Source of the DNA: UBA12087 sp964370815
GTDB lineage: Bacteria > Chloroflexota > Anaerolineae > Anaerolineales > Villigracilaceae
NCBI GenBank assembly: GCA_964370815.1
Contig: CAYJKQ010000017.1
Span: forward strand, 1 to 50,279
DNA: 50,279 nt
Direction of reading: 5' to 3'
Position 1 is the first letter of the stretch, and every line of letters starts with the position of its first letter. The notes under the pieces are model-generated. The model did not search any database, was not told where the DNA came from, and saw nothing but the letters and a program-made list of their open reading frames with translations. Of this stretch, positions 32,647 to 42,741 are shown one piece after another. A program made the position numbers and the translations under genes.

Positions 32647-34092
32647 TTAGAACAATTTTAATACTGCATCACTTGCCAATTTGAACAGGGCAGCAGGTAC
32701 AAAACTGAGGATAACCGTCGCCAGGGCAGTCGCTCCGATGGTGATATACAACCAGGAATCACTGGTGACCTGCGCATCACCCTCGCGCATGTACATGACC
32801 ACAACAACACGCAGGTAATAATATGCCGAGATCAGCGAGGTCAGCACGCCAATGATCGCCAAACCGATGAAACCACCCTCCACCACTGTGCGGAACAGGT
32901 AAAGTTTACCGATCAAACCCAGGGTGGGTGGTATACCGGTCAACGAGAGCATGAAGATGGTCATGGCAGCCGCCAGAGCTGGATATTTACGTCCGAGACC
33001 GGCATAATCACTGATCTCCAGTCCCTTGCCTTCGGCTTTTTCCAGAGCTATCACCATAGCCCAGGCTCCAAAAGAGGTGATCGCATACGCCACCAGGTAA
33101 AACAAAGCCGAGGCGACCGAGTCATGCGCCACGTTGGGATTTCCAAATGACACAAAAGCCATCAGGATATAGCCGGCGTGAGCGATGCTGGAATATGCCA
33201 GCAAGCGCTTGATATCTGTCTGGGCAATGGCGATCAGGTTGCCGCCGATCATGGTTACGGCTGCCAAGCCCCACAAGACAGGCACCAGGTCAAGGCTGAG
33301 ACTGGGGAATGCACTCACAAAAATACGCAGCAGCGCTGCAAAGCCAGCGGTTTTAGCACCCACAGCCATAAAACCGGTCACCGAGGTAGGTGCACCCTGG
33401 TAGACATCCGGTGTCCACATGTGAAAAGGCACCGCGGCCACCTTGAAGCCGAAACCGACCAGCAGCAGAGCGGCGCCAACCATGAGCAGACTGGTGACAG
33501 CTTCTCCAGCAGTCACGCTGGCAACGATCTCACTTAATTGGGTCGAACCGGTAGCCCCAAAGATCATGGCAATTCCGTAAACGACAAAACCGGTGGCAAA
33601 AGCGCCCAACAGGAAATATTTGATGCCTGCTTCCTCAGATTCCTGCCTCGGACGCGCCCAGGCTGCCAGGACATACAGGGGGATGGAAAGAAGTTCCAGT
33701 CCCAGGAAGATCACGATCAGGTTCGAAGCCTGTGCCATCAGGAGCATACCTGAGATACTGAAGAGAATCAGTGTGTAATATTCACCACGTTCGAACCCCA
33801 TGCGTTTCAGGTAACCATAGGCGATGGCAATGCTTAACAAGCCTGTCGCCAGGAAAAGCACACTCAGGAAGACTGAAAAACCATCCACTGTGATCATGCC
33901 GTTGAAGGCTGTCATCTCACGACCCGCCTGAGCCAGTACAATTCCCATCACAATCGCCAATCCAAAGGCAGCCACAAGGGCAGTTATGCCTTTTCGTCGT
34001 TTTGAGATGAAGAGGTCCACCAGAAGCAAGGCGCAAGCCCAGGCGACCAGCAGAATATTCGGTAAGAGCGTATAGAAATCGGTTTGCGTCAT
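32647..34092 (-). CDS. nuoN: NADH-quinone oxidoreductase subunit N
   Basis: A 481-residue antiporter-like membrane subunit of complex I, one of three (L, M, N) that carry ion-translocating half-channels. About 14 transmembrane helices; the region PLYVLAAWARPRQESEEAGIKYFLLGAFATG (split here) and VAAVPFHMWTPDVYQGAPTSVTGFMAVGAKTAG carry the conserved Lys/Glu and the family signature before the channel lysine. I chose ATG 34092 rather than TTG 34098, as AAGGGA lies 7 nt upstream. Last gene of the nuo operon; the right 40-bp hairpin repeat follows and may end the transcript. Confidence 0.93.
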   Translation of the reverse strand: MTQTDFYTLLPNILLVAWACALLLVDLFISKRRKGITALVAAFGLAIVMGIVLAQAGREMTAFNGMITVDGFSVFLSVLFLATGLLSIAIAYGYLKRMGFERGEYYTLILFSISGMLLMAQASNLIVIFLGLELLSIPLYVLAAWARPRQESEEAGIKYFLLGAFATGFVVYGIAMIFGATGSTQLSEIVASVTAGEAVTSLLMVGAALLLVGFGFKVAAVPFHMWTPDVYQGAPTSVTGFMAVGAKTAGFAALLRIFVSAFPSLSLDLVPVLWGLAAVTMIGGNLIAIAQTDIKRLLAYSSIAHAGYILMAFVSFGNPNVAHDSVASALFYLVAYAITSFGAWAMVIALEKAEGKGLEISDYAGLGRKYPALAAAMTIFMLSLTGIPPTLGLIGKLYLFRTVVEGGFIGLAIIGVLTSLISAYYYLRVVVVMYMREGDAQVTSDSWLYITIGATALATVILSFVPAALFKLASDAVLKLF

Positions 34093-34127
34093 CGGCAATC
34101 CCTTGTACCTTTGAGTGATCTCAAAAG

Positions 34128-35639
34128 CTATTGCAAAGCAATTGAAGCCGTTTGGATGATCTTAACCAGGTTGTCCACCGCGGGAGCCATCAAAGCGAAG
34201 AAAGGCTTGGGGTAGAGACCGATCCAGAAGATGAATACCAGCAACGGGACCAAGGTGGCGATCTCGCGCCAGTTCAGATCCTTCAATTTCATGTTTTCTT
34301 CTTTATCGAGAGGTCCGAGGAACATTTTCTGGAACATATACAGGATATAGATGGCAGCCAGGATGACGCCCAGGGCAGCAATTCCGGCGAACCAGGGTGA
34401 CCCGATGGCATTGGAACCATACGCACCCAACAGGATAGTGAATTCACCCACGAAACCATTCAAACCCGGCAATCCCATCGAAGACAGTGCTACGATCAAC
34501 ATCAAAGATCCATAAACTGGCATTACCTTCCATAAACCGCCAAAGGCATCCATCTCACGGGTATGGCGGCGTTCGTAGATCATACCCACCAGGAGGAACA
34601 ATGCGCCAGTGCTGAGACCGTGGTTGATCATTTGCAGGATACCGCCCTGGATACCCAACGGGTTGAGGGCAAATAATCCTAGCATGACAAAGCCAAGGTG
34701 ACTCACGGAAGAATAAGCCACCAATTTCTTGACATCCTTCTGAGAGAAGGAAACCAGTGCACCATAAATGATACCGATGACAGCCAAACCAGCCATCCAG
34801 GGAGCAGCCGCGATAGCCGCCTGTGGGAAGAGTGGCAGATTGAAACGAAGGAATCCGTAAGTACCCATTTTTAGAAGGACTCCCGCCAGGATGACCGAAC
34901 CTGCCGTGGGAGCCTGGACATGGGCATCCGGCAACCAGGAATGGAGCGGCCACATGGGTACTTTAATTGCAAAAGCTGCCGCAAAAGCCAGGAAGAGCCA
35001 GATCTGGATATCCGCCGGGATGGATGCTGACCTTGCGATAAGATCGGGTACCGAGAAGCTGTTCTGGTTGATACCGAGCCATAAAACCGCGATCAACATC
35101 AGGATCGAGCCTGCCATGGTATACAGGAAGAATTTTACAGCCGCATAGATACGCTGCGATCCGCCCCAGATGCCGATCAGGAAATACATTGGCACCAGTG
35201 TAAATTCCCAGAAGATATAGAACAGGAACAGGTCCTGTGCCAGGAAAACACCCATCATACCCACTTCCAAAAGCAGGAAGAAGATCATGAAATCCTTGAC
35301 ACGTTCTTCCACCGCACTCCAGGTGGATAAAATGGAGATGGGGCTCAGGAATGCTGTCAGCAGGACCAGCAGAATGCTCAGCCCATCCACACCGGTGGCA
35401 TAATTAATGTTCCAACCAGCCACCTGGATCCAGGGTATGTTCAATCCCAATTGCAAATTGACATCCGCTGCCTTAAAAAGGCTCAACACCCAGATGGAGA
35501 TGCCAAAGGTGAGCAGGGAAGCCAGCAGGGCAGTCCAGCGTAAAAGGTTCTTCTTTTCGGAGGGCATCAGCAGTAGTGCCAGAACACCCACAAGGGGAAA
35601 GAAGATGACCAGATTGAGGGGATTCGTTAAGAAGTCCAT
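34128..35639 (-). CDS. nuoM: NADH-quinone oxidoreductase subunit M
   Basis: A 503-residue antiporter-like subunit of complex I with about 14 transmembrane helices. FLLLEVGMMGVFLAQDLFLFYIFWEFTL (split here) holds the conserved Glu of helix 5; VPMWPLHSWLPDAHVQAPTAGSVILAGVLLKMGTYG is the NuoM-specific HSWLPDAHxxAPTxGS signature, and KKLVAYSSVSHLGFVMLG follows the next broken helix. It sits 21 bp after nuoL and 35 bp before nuoN. No missing key residue was seen. Confidence 0.95.
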   Translation of the reverse strand: MDFLTNPLNLVIFFPLVGVLALLLMPSEKKNLLRWTALLASLLTFGISIWVLSLFKAADVNLQLGLNIPWIQVAGWNINYATGVDGLSILLVLLTAFLSPISILSTWSAVEERVKDFMIFFLLLEVGMMGVFLAQDLFLFYIFWEFTLVPMYFLIGIWGGSQRIYAAVKFFLYTMAGSILMLIAVLWLGINQNSFSVPDLIARSASIPADIQIWLFLAFAAAFAIKVPMWPLHSWLPDAHVQAPTAGSVILAGVLLKMGTYGFLRFNLPLFPQAAIAAAPWMAGLAVIGIIYGALVSFSQKDVKKLVAYSSVSHLGFVMLGLFALNPLGIQGGILQMINHGLSTGALFLLVGMIYERRHTREMDAFGGLWKVMPVYGSLMLIVALSSMGLPGLNGFVGEFTILLGAYGSNAIGSPWFAGIAALGVILAAIYILYMFQKMFLGPLDKEENMKLKDLNWREIATLVPLLVFIFWIGLYPKPFFALMAPAVDNLVKIIQTASIALQ

Positions 35640-35660
35640 AGTCCGTCCTCGTCGAAACTG

Positions 35661-37781
35661 TTATTTGAAGAGCAGGTACCCTAGAATGAGTACCACGCCC
35701 AGAAGAACCGAAAGTGCATAACTGCGCACAAAGCCATTTTGCAATCGCCGCAAGGCTGTAGAAGAACGCCTGGTGAGGTTTGCCAGCCCATTGGAAATGG
35801 CGTCAATAATTCCCAAATCGATCGGGTTTGCCAGGAAATTTGTAAACCAGCGAAAGAATCTAGCAATTACAGAATCATGCAGCCAATCATGCCAGAAATC
35901 CCAATCCACCTTCAGTGCCAGGAATTGGGCCAGGCGTTCATACGGCTTGAGGATCAAAGCCCCATAGATCTCATCCATCCAATACTTGTTCTCAAAAGCA
36001 GTAAACAAGGGTCCCAACATCTTCTTAAGTGGATCGATCTGACCAACTTGCAAAGGTTTGCGTCCGTATAAGAACCAGGACAAGCCAATTGCCAACAATG
36101 CCAGCAGGGTTGAGACCAACGCCACAAGCGGGTTCAAACCACCCCAGGAGACGGACAGGTAGCCATGGATCTCGGCAGCATGTTCAGCAGTCAATTCAAT
36201 GGTGTGTTCCAGCCATTTCTCCAGGCTATGCACAAAGGGCAAATTGAGCGCTCCACCCAGGACGGATGCGGCAGCCAGAACCATCAATGGCACTGTGATG
36301 ATTTTTGGACTTTCTTCGGCGTGTTCTGCAGCAGCATGGCGGGATCTTCCAAAGAAAACCATCCAGATCTGGCGACCCATGTAAAAAGCTGTCAGGAAAG
36401 CAGCGATCGTCAAAAGGACATACACCAGCGTATGATTCTTGGCAGCATCCAGAAGGATCTCATCCTTGGACCAGAAACCGGCAAAGGGAAAGATGCCAGC
36501 CAGTGCCAGAGAGCCGATCATGTAGAGCCAGAAGGTGACTGGCATCTTTTTGCGCAGACCACCCATATTGCGCATATCACCCGGGTCAAAAACATCTTCT
36601 TGATGGTCGTCAGACTTGGCATGATGTGCCAGGTGGTGATGGCCGCGTTCCAAACCAAGAATTATCGATCCGGCAGAAAGAAAGAGCAGTGCCTTGAAAA
36701 AGGCGTGGGCGATCAGGTGGAACATGCCAGCCACGTAAGCACCCATACCAACTGCGGCAACCATGAAGCCCAATTGGCTAATAGTTGAATAAGCCAGCAC
36801 TTTCTTAATGTCATACTGACCAACCGCAATGGTGGCAGCAAAAAGGGCGGTGATGGCACCCACCAGGGCAACGATATATTGAGCATCCGGAACCAGGCTG
36901 AAAATTGCCCAGGAGCGGGTTATCAGGTAGACACCAGCAGTAACCATTGTGGCAGCATGAATGAGCGCTGACACCGGGGTTGGACCAGCCATAGCATCCG
37001 GCAGCCAGACGTACAACGGGATCTGTGCTGATTTGCCGGTCACACCTATCAACATGAACAGGGTAATCGCCATGATCACACCCGGTTGGCTGGCAGCGAT
37101 CTCTTCAGCCTTGAGGAAGACATCACCGAACTGCAAGCTGCCAAAGAACCAGAACATGGTAAAAGCTGCCAGCAGGAAACCAAAATCGCCGATACGATTG
37201 GCAATAAATGCTTTCTTCGCTGCGTTGGAATTTGCCCAACTGGGTCTTGCCAGCGTATCCATGTCGTACCAGAAACCGATCAGCAGGAAGGAACATAAGC
37301 CGACGCCTTCCCAACCCACAAAAAGCATCAGGTAACTGTCGCCACTGACCAGGATCATCATCATTGCAATAAAAAGGTTGAGGAAGACGAAGAAACGGGC
37401 ATAGCGTTTGATGTCACCTTTAAAGCGCACATCTTCATGCATATAGCCGATGGCGTAGATGTGGATCAGCGTGCCCACCCCGGAAACCACCAGCATCATG
37501 GTCACGGAAAGAGTGTCCACGCGGAAGGTCCAGGGGATATCCAGGTTGCCGATCTTAATCCACTCGGCAAAAGGTATGCTATGTGCCTCACCACCATTTG
37601 CCAGCAATGAATATCCCAGCAGGAGCGAGACAACAAATGCCAGACCGGAGGCTGCACTGGCTACCGTGCCGATGGCAATTTCATTCATGCGCTTGCCAAA
37701 AATTATATTGACCATCAACCCCGCCACAGGCAGGAGGACGATCAGAGGTACCAGGTTGAAGAACAGTCCAGAATTTTCCAT
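35661..37781 (-). CDS. nuoL: NADH-quinone oxidoreductase subunit L
   Basis: A 706-residue distal antiporter-like subunit of complex I, longer than M and N because of the C-terminal lateral helix that spans the membrane arm. ISGDSYLMLFVGWEGVGLC (here VSGDSYLMLFVGWEGVGLCS) carries the helix-5 Glu, SAQIPLYVWLPDAMAGPTPVSALIHAATMV is the channel signature (split for length), and KKVLAYSTISQLGFMVAAVG the following helix. A His/Asp-rich segment (HHLAHHAKSDDHQ, ~residues 376-388) in a loop is unusual but is common in longer NuoL proteins. Starts 3 bp after nuoK. Confidence 0.95.
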   Translation of the reverse strand: MENSGLFFNLVPLIVLLPVAGLMVNIIFGKRMNEIAIGTVASAASGLAFVVSLLLGYSLLANGGEAHSIPFAEWIKIGNLDIPWTFRVDTLSVTMMLVVSGVGTLIHIYAIGYMHEDVRFKGDIKRYARFFVFLNLFIAMMMILVSGDSYLMLFVGWEGVGLCSFLLIGFWYDMDTLARPSWANSNAAKKAFIANRIGDFGFLLAAFTMFWFFGSLQFGDVFLKAEEIAASQPGVIMAITLFMLIGVTGKSAQIPLYVWLPDAMAGPTPVSALIHAATMVTAGVYLITRSWAIFSLVPDAQYIVALVGAITALFAATIAVGQYDIKKVLAYSTISQLGFMVAAVGMGAYVAGMFHLIAHAFFKALLFLSAGSIILGLERGHHHLAHHAKSDDHQEDVFDPGDMRNMGGLRKKMPVTFWLYMIGSLALAGIFPFAGFWSKDEILLDAAKNHTLVYVLLTIAAFLTAFYMGRQIWMVFFGRSRHAAAEHAEESPKIITVPLMVLAAASVLGGALNLPFVHSLEKWLEHTIELTAEHAAEIHGYLSVSWGGLNPLVALVSTLLALLAIGLSWFLYGRKPLQVGQIDPLKKMLGPLFTAFENKYWMDEIYGALILKPYERLAQFLALKVDWDFWHDWLHDSVIARFFRWFTNFLANPIDLGIIDAISNGLANLTRRSSTALRRLQNGFVRSYALSVLLGVVLILGYLLFK

Positions 37782-37784
37782 ACG

Positions 37785-38096
37785 CTACCCTTTCAGACTG
37801 CTCATCTGGTCAACATCAATACTTTGCTTGCTGCGGAAGATCGCCACGATCAATGCCAGCCCGACCGCAACTTCTGCTGCAGCCACTGTCATGACAAAGA
37901 AGACAAAGATCTGACCATCAAGCACTCCATAGGAATTTGTAAAAGCCACGAATGCCAGGTTGGCAGCGTTCAACATCAGCTCAATGGACATGAACACGAT
38001 CAGCGCATTGCGGCGAACCAGGACTCCCAGGGCACCCATTGTAAATAGGATGGCTGAAACTGAAATGTAATAAGAGAGGGGAATCGTGCCTTCCAT
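37785..38096 (-). CDS. nuoK: NADH-quinone oxidoreductase subunit K
   Basis: A 103-residue subunit with three transmembrane helices, of MrpC type, next to the quinone-coupling part of complex I. Two conserved glutamates are visible, one in FMSIELMLNAANLAFVAF (helix 2) and one in TVAAAEVAVGLALIVAIFR (helix 3). Its ATG overlaps the nuoJ stop by one base (TAATG), showing tight coupling. Length is normal. Confidence 0.95.
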   Translation of the reverse strand: MEGTIPLSYYISVSAILFTMGALGVLVRRNALIVFMSIELMLNAANLAFVAFTNSYGVLDGQIFVFFVMTVAAAEVAVGLALIVAIFRSKQSIDVDQMSSLKG

Positions 38097-38620
38097 TAAC
38101 CTGCAGCTCCTTTCTCCTGCTTGGTCAGTACAATCGCGCCGATCATGGCAACCAGGAGCAAGATGGATGTTACTTCAAATGGCAGCAGATATTGGTTAAA
38201 AAGGGTCAAACCCAGGATGCGGATGGCATCCATTGAGTTGACCTGAGCAAGAGGCTGTTCAATTGCAGCGGTCAGCTGCAAGCGCTTGAAGAGCAGAAAG
38301 CCAGCTTCAAACAGGAGTATGGCAGATAATGCAATGGCAAGGGGTCGTTGCCAGGGTAGAGAAGTACCCCGGGGTAATTTTTCGGAACCCAGCAACATGA
38401 TAACAAACAGGAATAACACCATGATGGCGCCTGCGTAGACAGTGATCTGGGTAAAAGCAATGAAAGGGGCTCCAAGCAGAAGGTAAAAGATGGCTACGCA
38501 TGCAAAATTGAGTACAAGGAACAAGGCTGCATATATCGCGCTGCGGCTGACAAGTAATCCCAATGCACTCAATACGGATGCCAGGGCTAATATCATAAAA
38601 AAGATAAGCATAGAATCCAT
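38096..38620 (-). CDS. nuoJ: NADH-quinone oxidoreductase subunit J
   Basis: A 174-residue subunit with five transmembrane helices. AIYAALFLVLNFACVAIFYLLLGAPFIAFTQITVYAGAIMVLFLFVIMLLG (about 28-78, read in pieces) matches the NuoJ signature, with the conserved Tyr in QITVYAGAIMVLFLFV at the pi-bulge helix. ATG 38620 has GAGGTG just upstream; GTG at 38626 is an alternative adding two residues. The gene begins 7 bp after nuoI. Confidence 0.93.
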   Translation of the reverse strand: MDSMLIFFMILALASVLSALGLLVSRSAIYAALFLVLNFACVAIFYLLLGAPFIAFTQITVYAGAIMVLFLFVIMLLGSEKLPRGTSLPWQRPLAIALSAILLFEAGFLLFKRLQLTAAIEQPLAQVNSMDAIRILGLTLFNQYLLPFEVTSILLLVAMIGAIVLTKQEKGAAG

Positions 38621-38627
38621 GGGCACC

Positions 38628-39146
38628 TCAATCCTGCGGATCTTTCATTTCAGGTACCGAGCGGGTGTAAATTCCCGGTTGAACCTTCTGGGGAGTCGGC
38701 AAAGTTCCTGCAGGAGCAGGCTCGATCAGCATATCTTTCGGGTAGATGGCATCACGACGATCTGTAAATGATAGCTCATAATTATCACCCAATACCACAG
38801 CCTCCGTTGGGCAAGCATCTTCACAAAAACCGCAGTAAATACAGCGCAGCATGTTGATCTCATAAGTGCTGGCATAGCGATCGCCGGGAGAGAAGCGGGC
38901 TTCATCCGTGTTTTCTGCAGATTCAACAAATATGGCATCTGCAGGACAGGCTGCCGCACACAGGGCACAACCAATGCATTTTTCCAGCCCATTATCATAA
39001 CGCTTCAGGACATGGCGACCACGGAAGCGCGGTTTGACCGGTTTTTTTTGTTCCGGATACTGCACCGTAACCGGTTTTTCCAGCATCATCTTGAACGTGG
39101 TAGCTAGACCACGCGCAAGCTCGATCAGAGGCTCAATGACGCGCAT
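38628..39146 (-). CDS. nuoI: NADH-quinone oxidoreductase subunit I (two 4Fe-4S clusters)
   Basis: A 172-residue ferredoxin-like subunit of the connecting arm that passes electrons through clusters N6a and N6b to NuoB. The two complete motifs are CIGCALCAAACP (~57-68) and CIYCGFCEDACP (~102-113). The N-terminus is an amphipathic helix that lies on the membrane, and the start overlaps the end of nuoH by 14 bp. The C-terminal ~45 residues are longer than in E. coli. All eight ligand cysteines are present. Confidence 0.96.
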   Translation of the reverse strand: MRVIEPLIELARGLATTFKMMLEKPVTVQYPEQKKPVKPRFRGRHVLKRYDNGLEKCIGCALCAAACPADAIFVESAENTDEARFSPGDRYASTYEINMLRCIYCGFCEDACPTEAVVLGDNYELSFTDRRDAIYPKDMLIEPAPAGTLPTPQKVQPGIYTRSVPEMKDPQD

Positions 39147-40272
39147 TGTCTTTCCTCCTCAACACACGATCGATCATACCAACTGCAAATAATCCCACCA
39201 ATATTGATAGTACCGGAATACCCCACATAAAGTTGGTATTGATCTTTTCCGCCAGGATTATCCCGACCGCGGTAATGAAGACCAGAGCCAGGGATACAGG
39301 CAGGAGCAGTTTCCAGCCAAATGCCATCAAGCGGTCGTAGCGGATACGCGGGTATGTAGCACGCACCCAGATCATTCCGAACAACAGGATAATGAGCTTG
39401 ATGAAGATGTAGACCGGTCCCAGCCACGGGGTTTGATCAATACTGAAGATCGTATTGGACAGGAACCAGAATTCCCGATAACCTCCAAAGAAAAGGGTTG
39501 CACCAATAGCGCTGATGGCGATCATCTTGGTGTACTCAGCCATGAACAACAAAGCAAATTTCATGCCGGAATATTCGGTGTGATAACCTGCTGTCAATTC
39601 CTGTTCAGCCTCAGGCATATCGAAAGGTGCCCGGTTCACTTCTGCCAGGGTGGCGATCAGGAAGATCAGGGTACCGACCGGCTGGAGAACCACAAACCAA
39701 AGGTTCTTCTGGGCTTCAACAATATCCAACATGCGCATCGAATTCGCCAGCAAGATTGCACTAACAAATGAAAGACCCAGTGTTAACTCATACGAGATCA
39801 TTTGTGCTGATGAACGCAGTCCGCCCATCATGGCATATTTATTGTTGGACGACCACCCCGCCAGGACAATACCATAGACTGCAATTGAAGCGATGGACAT
39901 GATATAAAGCACACCAACGTTAATATCCGCAATATAAGGCGTGATAGAGCGCCCGAAGAGGTTAAAGGATTGTTTGCCCCACGGAACAACAGCTGTGATG
40001 ACGATGGCTGGAACCACTGTTAATACAGGAGCCAGGAGGAATATCAGTTTGTCTGCCAGTGCCGGGGTTAATTCTTCTTTGAAGATCAACTTGATAGCAT
40101 CTGCAATTGGCTGCAGAATGCCAAACGGACCCGCCCGATTTGGACCGATGCGGGATTGAATACGAGCCAGTGCCCTGCGCTCATACAGTGTCAGGTAGGC
40201 AAAGCCTCCCAACAGTATCAGTGTCAAGACAAATCCTTTGATGATCCATTCAAGTATCGAAGAAAAGTTCAT
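39133..40272 (-). CDS. nuoH: NADH-quinone oxidoreductase subunit H
   Basis: A 379-residue membrane subunit with eight helices that forms the entrance of the quinone chamber. LTLYERRALARIQSRIGPNRAGPFGILQPIADAIKLIFKEE (read in pieces from residue ~27) is the highly conserved first loop, and EVNRAPFDMPEAEQELTAGYHTEYSGMKFALLF (~215-247) the second, with the Glu/Asp cluster that couples quinone reduction. The C-terminus is longer than in E. coli by about 30-50 residues. It is 12 bp after nuoG and overlaps nuoI. Confidence 0.96.
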   Translation of the reverse strand: MNFSSILEWIIKGFVLTLILLGGFAYLTLYERRALARIQSRIGPNRAGPFGILQPIADAIKLIFKEELTPALADKLIFLLAPVLTVVPAIVITAVVPWGKQSFNLFGRSITPYIADINVGVLYIMSIASIAVYGIVLAGWSSNNKYAMMGGLRSSAQMISYELTLGLSFVSAILLANSMRMLDIVEAQKNLWFVVLQPVGTLIFLIATLAEVNRAPFDMPEAEQELTAGYHTEYSGMKFALLFMAEYTKMIAISAIGATLFFGGYREFWFLSNTIFSIDQTPWLGPVYIFIKLIILLFGMIWVRATYPRIRYDRLMAFGWKLLLPVSLALVFITAVGIILAEKINTNFMWGIPVLSILVGLFAVGMIDRVLRRKDNARH

Positions 40273-40284
40273 GGACGCCTTTCC

Positions 40285-42741
40285 TTAAGCAGCCTTAATG
40301 TTGACGAAAGTCGGTGAATCTATGGGAATCCCCATACTGCGCGGCAGGAGTGCGACAGAAGCAGGAACTTTCTCGTCCACGAGTAGTTTAACCATGTATG
40401 TTGTGCCATTAACGGTCAATTCCACCATAGTATCCGTCTCAATTTTGAAATTCCTGGCAGTGTCGGAGTGCAGGCTAACACTTGCTTCACCAATATGCGC
40501 TTGTAGAATCTTTGAAGGGAGGACAGTGACACCACGATCATAGAGATGACTGACAGGGACAGCCAACAAATCAGAATCGTTCGGGCGTTTGCCATCCAAT
40601 GGTTTCAAACCGGTATTGTTATCTTCTTTCTTCGACAAGGTCAATCGTTTACCCAAACCTTGAGTATTGCTGTAAGTTGTGCCTCCATAATAGACATCTC
40701 CACACCCCAGCATCGGTAATTGTGGGCTTACTTCTGCCAGGCTCGCATAGGAAAGGTTTTCGAATGATCCATATTTTTCAGCGATCCTATTCATTATCTT
40801 CGAGGTTGAAAATCCTTCCAGTTCAAGACCGGCTATTTGGGCAAGACTGGCAGTAATGGTAAAATCCGGGCGCGACTCACCAAGCGCTGGGATTGCCGGG
40901 TAGAAACGCTGCACGCGGCGCTCGCCGGAGGTGAATGAACCTTCCCGCTCTGTGAATGCCTGGGCAGGGAAAACCACATTCGCCAGGCGGCTTGTTTCTG
41001 TTTGGAAAAGTTCCTGGACGATCACAAATCTGGCAGTTTTCAACGCGGCTGCCAGCGCGGGGTCATCTCCAGCCGGATCACAGGCAGCGATATATACCAG
41101 TTTATTCTCAAAGACTGCTGCAAGATCTGGAACAGGCTGGAAACCCATTTCCCAGGCACCCTGGTCGTTGGCGTGGGACCAGACACCGATCAAGGCGCTG
41201 CCATCTTTTCCAGCATGATTGGTCTTTTCCAGCAACCCGGCACAGGCTTCTGCCAGGTTGGATGAACCTTCCAGACCCAACCCGTCACTTCCATAAAGAA
41301 CCACCAGGTTCTGAGCCGAGGCTATTGCCTGTGCAGCTGCCTGCCCGGCTTTGGATTCCTGCAGGGATGTTATGGTAGGAGATTCATCCCCATACGCATA
41401 GCGAATGACATGAGTGGCATATTTTTCAAGCCTGGATTCGCGCCCACCCGCCACGATCAGGGTTGCTCCACGTGTGGCAGCCTGCTTGATACGCAAATAC
41501 CAGAGGGGTGCTTCATTATATAAGTCCGAGGCAGCCACCAGGATACAGGTTTCCGCACCCATCTCTCCAAAGTTGGTGTCCTTGCTCATTCCGATTTGGG
41601 CTGTCAGCCTGCCTCCACCCATATGGGTGTAAAGAGCAGCCTTGCCGCCCAATCCATCAGCCAGAGCTTTCAGGTTGAACAGGTCTTCATTGGCCAACCT
41701 GCCCCCAGCCAGGATAAGAAAATCCTGTTGGACACCTTCCAGAGAACGTCCAGCCAGGTTGAGGGCTGCTTCCCATGAACTTTCGGCGAGCTGGTCTCCA
41801 GTGCGGATAAGGGGCTTTAGCAATCTTTCGGGGCTGGCGCTGAAATGATGGGCAAAACGACCTTTATCACACAGCCAGATCTCATTAACCTGTTCATTCT
41901 GGCGCGGCATGACACGTTTTACTACCATCCTGCCTTCCGAGTGGGCTTCACGGCGGACATTCAATGTGGTATTACAGCCCACCGGGCAGTGTGTACATAT
42001 GGAGGCAGCCGAGTTCATCTCCCAGGGGCGGGCACCAAAACGGAAATCCACTGTCGTCAGTGCGCCGACCGGGCAGATGTCGGTGGTATTGCCAGAGAAG
42101 ATCGAATCAAAACCAGGCTCGGAGTAAGTGACAATATCCGTGGTACGCCCGCGCCTGAAGAAATCCAGCACCGAATCACCCACGATCTCATCCTGAAAGC
42201 GGATACAGCGTGCGCACTGAATGCAGCGTTCACGATCCAGCCAGATCAAGTCTCCCAGGGGAACATGCTTCTTCTGGCGTTGTTTGTCTTCAAAATTGAA
42301 GCGACTGGCGCTGGAGCCGTGTTCCATCGTCAGATTTTGCAGCGGGCATTCCCCACCCTTGTCGCAGACCGGGCAATCCAGCGGGTGCGAAGTGAGAAGG
42401 AACTCGATGATCTCCTTTTGTGCTGAACGGGCTTTTTCAGACATGCCTAAAACCTGCATACCTTCAGAAACGGGTGTGGTACAGGCTGTCTCAAGCTTGG
42501 CGCCAAATTGGATCTTTGGTTTGCCATCTTCGATGACTGGTTGCCCAGAGGTCCGGTCTATGACCGGTCGCCCGACTTCCACCAGGCACATGCGACACAT
42601 ACCAACCGGTTCCATCTTGGGATGGTAGCAAAAAACCGGGATGTCGATACCGATCTGTTTGGCAGCTTCGATGATCAACGTACCAGACGGCACACTGACA
42701 GGCTGCCCGTCAATTAACACAGATACGAGTTGTTTAGTCAT
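40285..42741 (-). CDS. nuoG: NADH-quinone oxidoreductase subunit G
   Basis: An 818-residue iron-sulfur subunit. The ferredoxin part has a 2Fe-2S set (C38, C49, C52 plus a Cys near 82), the HPLDCPVCDKGGEC set for N5 with one His ligand, and CIQCARC...DICPVG for N4. CTHCPVGC with a later Cys (WLCDKGRF) is the N7 cluster site, which only some lineages retain. The rest is a molybdopterin-oxidoreductase-like fold without evident cofactor use. ATG 42741 overlaps the nuoF stop by 8 bp, which sets the start; a longer frame to 42831 is not needed. Confidence 0.95.
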   Translation of the reverse strand: MTKQLVSVLIDGQPVSVPSGTLIIEAAKQIGIDIPVFCYHPKMEPVGMCRMCLVEVGRPVIDRTSGQPVIEDGKPKIQFGAKLETACTTPVSEGMQVLGMSEKARSAQKEIIEFLLTSHPLDCPVCDKGGECPLQNLTMEHGSSASRFNFEDKQRQKKHVPLGDLIWLDRERCIQCARCIRFQDEIVGDSVLDFFRRGRTTDIVTYSEPGFDSIFSGNTTDICPVGALTTVDFRFGARPWEMNSAASICTHCPVGCNTTLNVRREAHSEGRMVVKRVMPRQNEQVNEIWLCDKGRFAHHFSASPERLLKPLIRTGDQLAESSWEAALNLAGRSLEGVQQDFLILAGGRLANEDLFNLKALADGLGGKAALYTHMGGGRLTAQIGMSKDTNFGEMGAETCILVAASDLYNEAPLWYLRIKQAATRGATLIVAGGRESRLEKYATHVIRYAYGDESPTITSLQESKAGQAAAQAIASAQNLVVLYGSDGLGLEGSSNLAEACAGLLEKTNHAGKDGSALIGVWSHANDQGAWEMGFQPVPDLAAVFENKLVYIAACDPAGDDPALAAALKTARFVIVQELFQTETSRLANVVFPAQAFTEREGSFTSGERRVQRFYPAIPALGESRPDFTITASLAQIAGLELEGFSTSKIMNRIAEKYGSFENLSYASLAEVSPQLPMLGCGDVYYGGTTYSNTQGLGKRLTLSKKEDNNTGLKPLDGKRPNDSDLLAVPVSHLYDRGVTVLPSKILQAHIGEASVSLHSDTARNFKIETDTMVELTVNGTTYMVKLLVDEKVPASVALLPRSMGIPIDSPTFVNIKAA

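Noticed and set aside
35739..36788. Plus-strand frames of up to 207 codons across nuoL
   Set aside because: Shadows of nuoL and nuoM, whose sequence and order are certain.
41845..42426. 193-codon plus-strand frame inside nuoG
   Set aside because: Antisense to the conserved iron-sulfur region of nuoG; no independent support.
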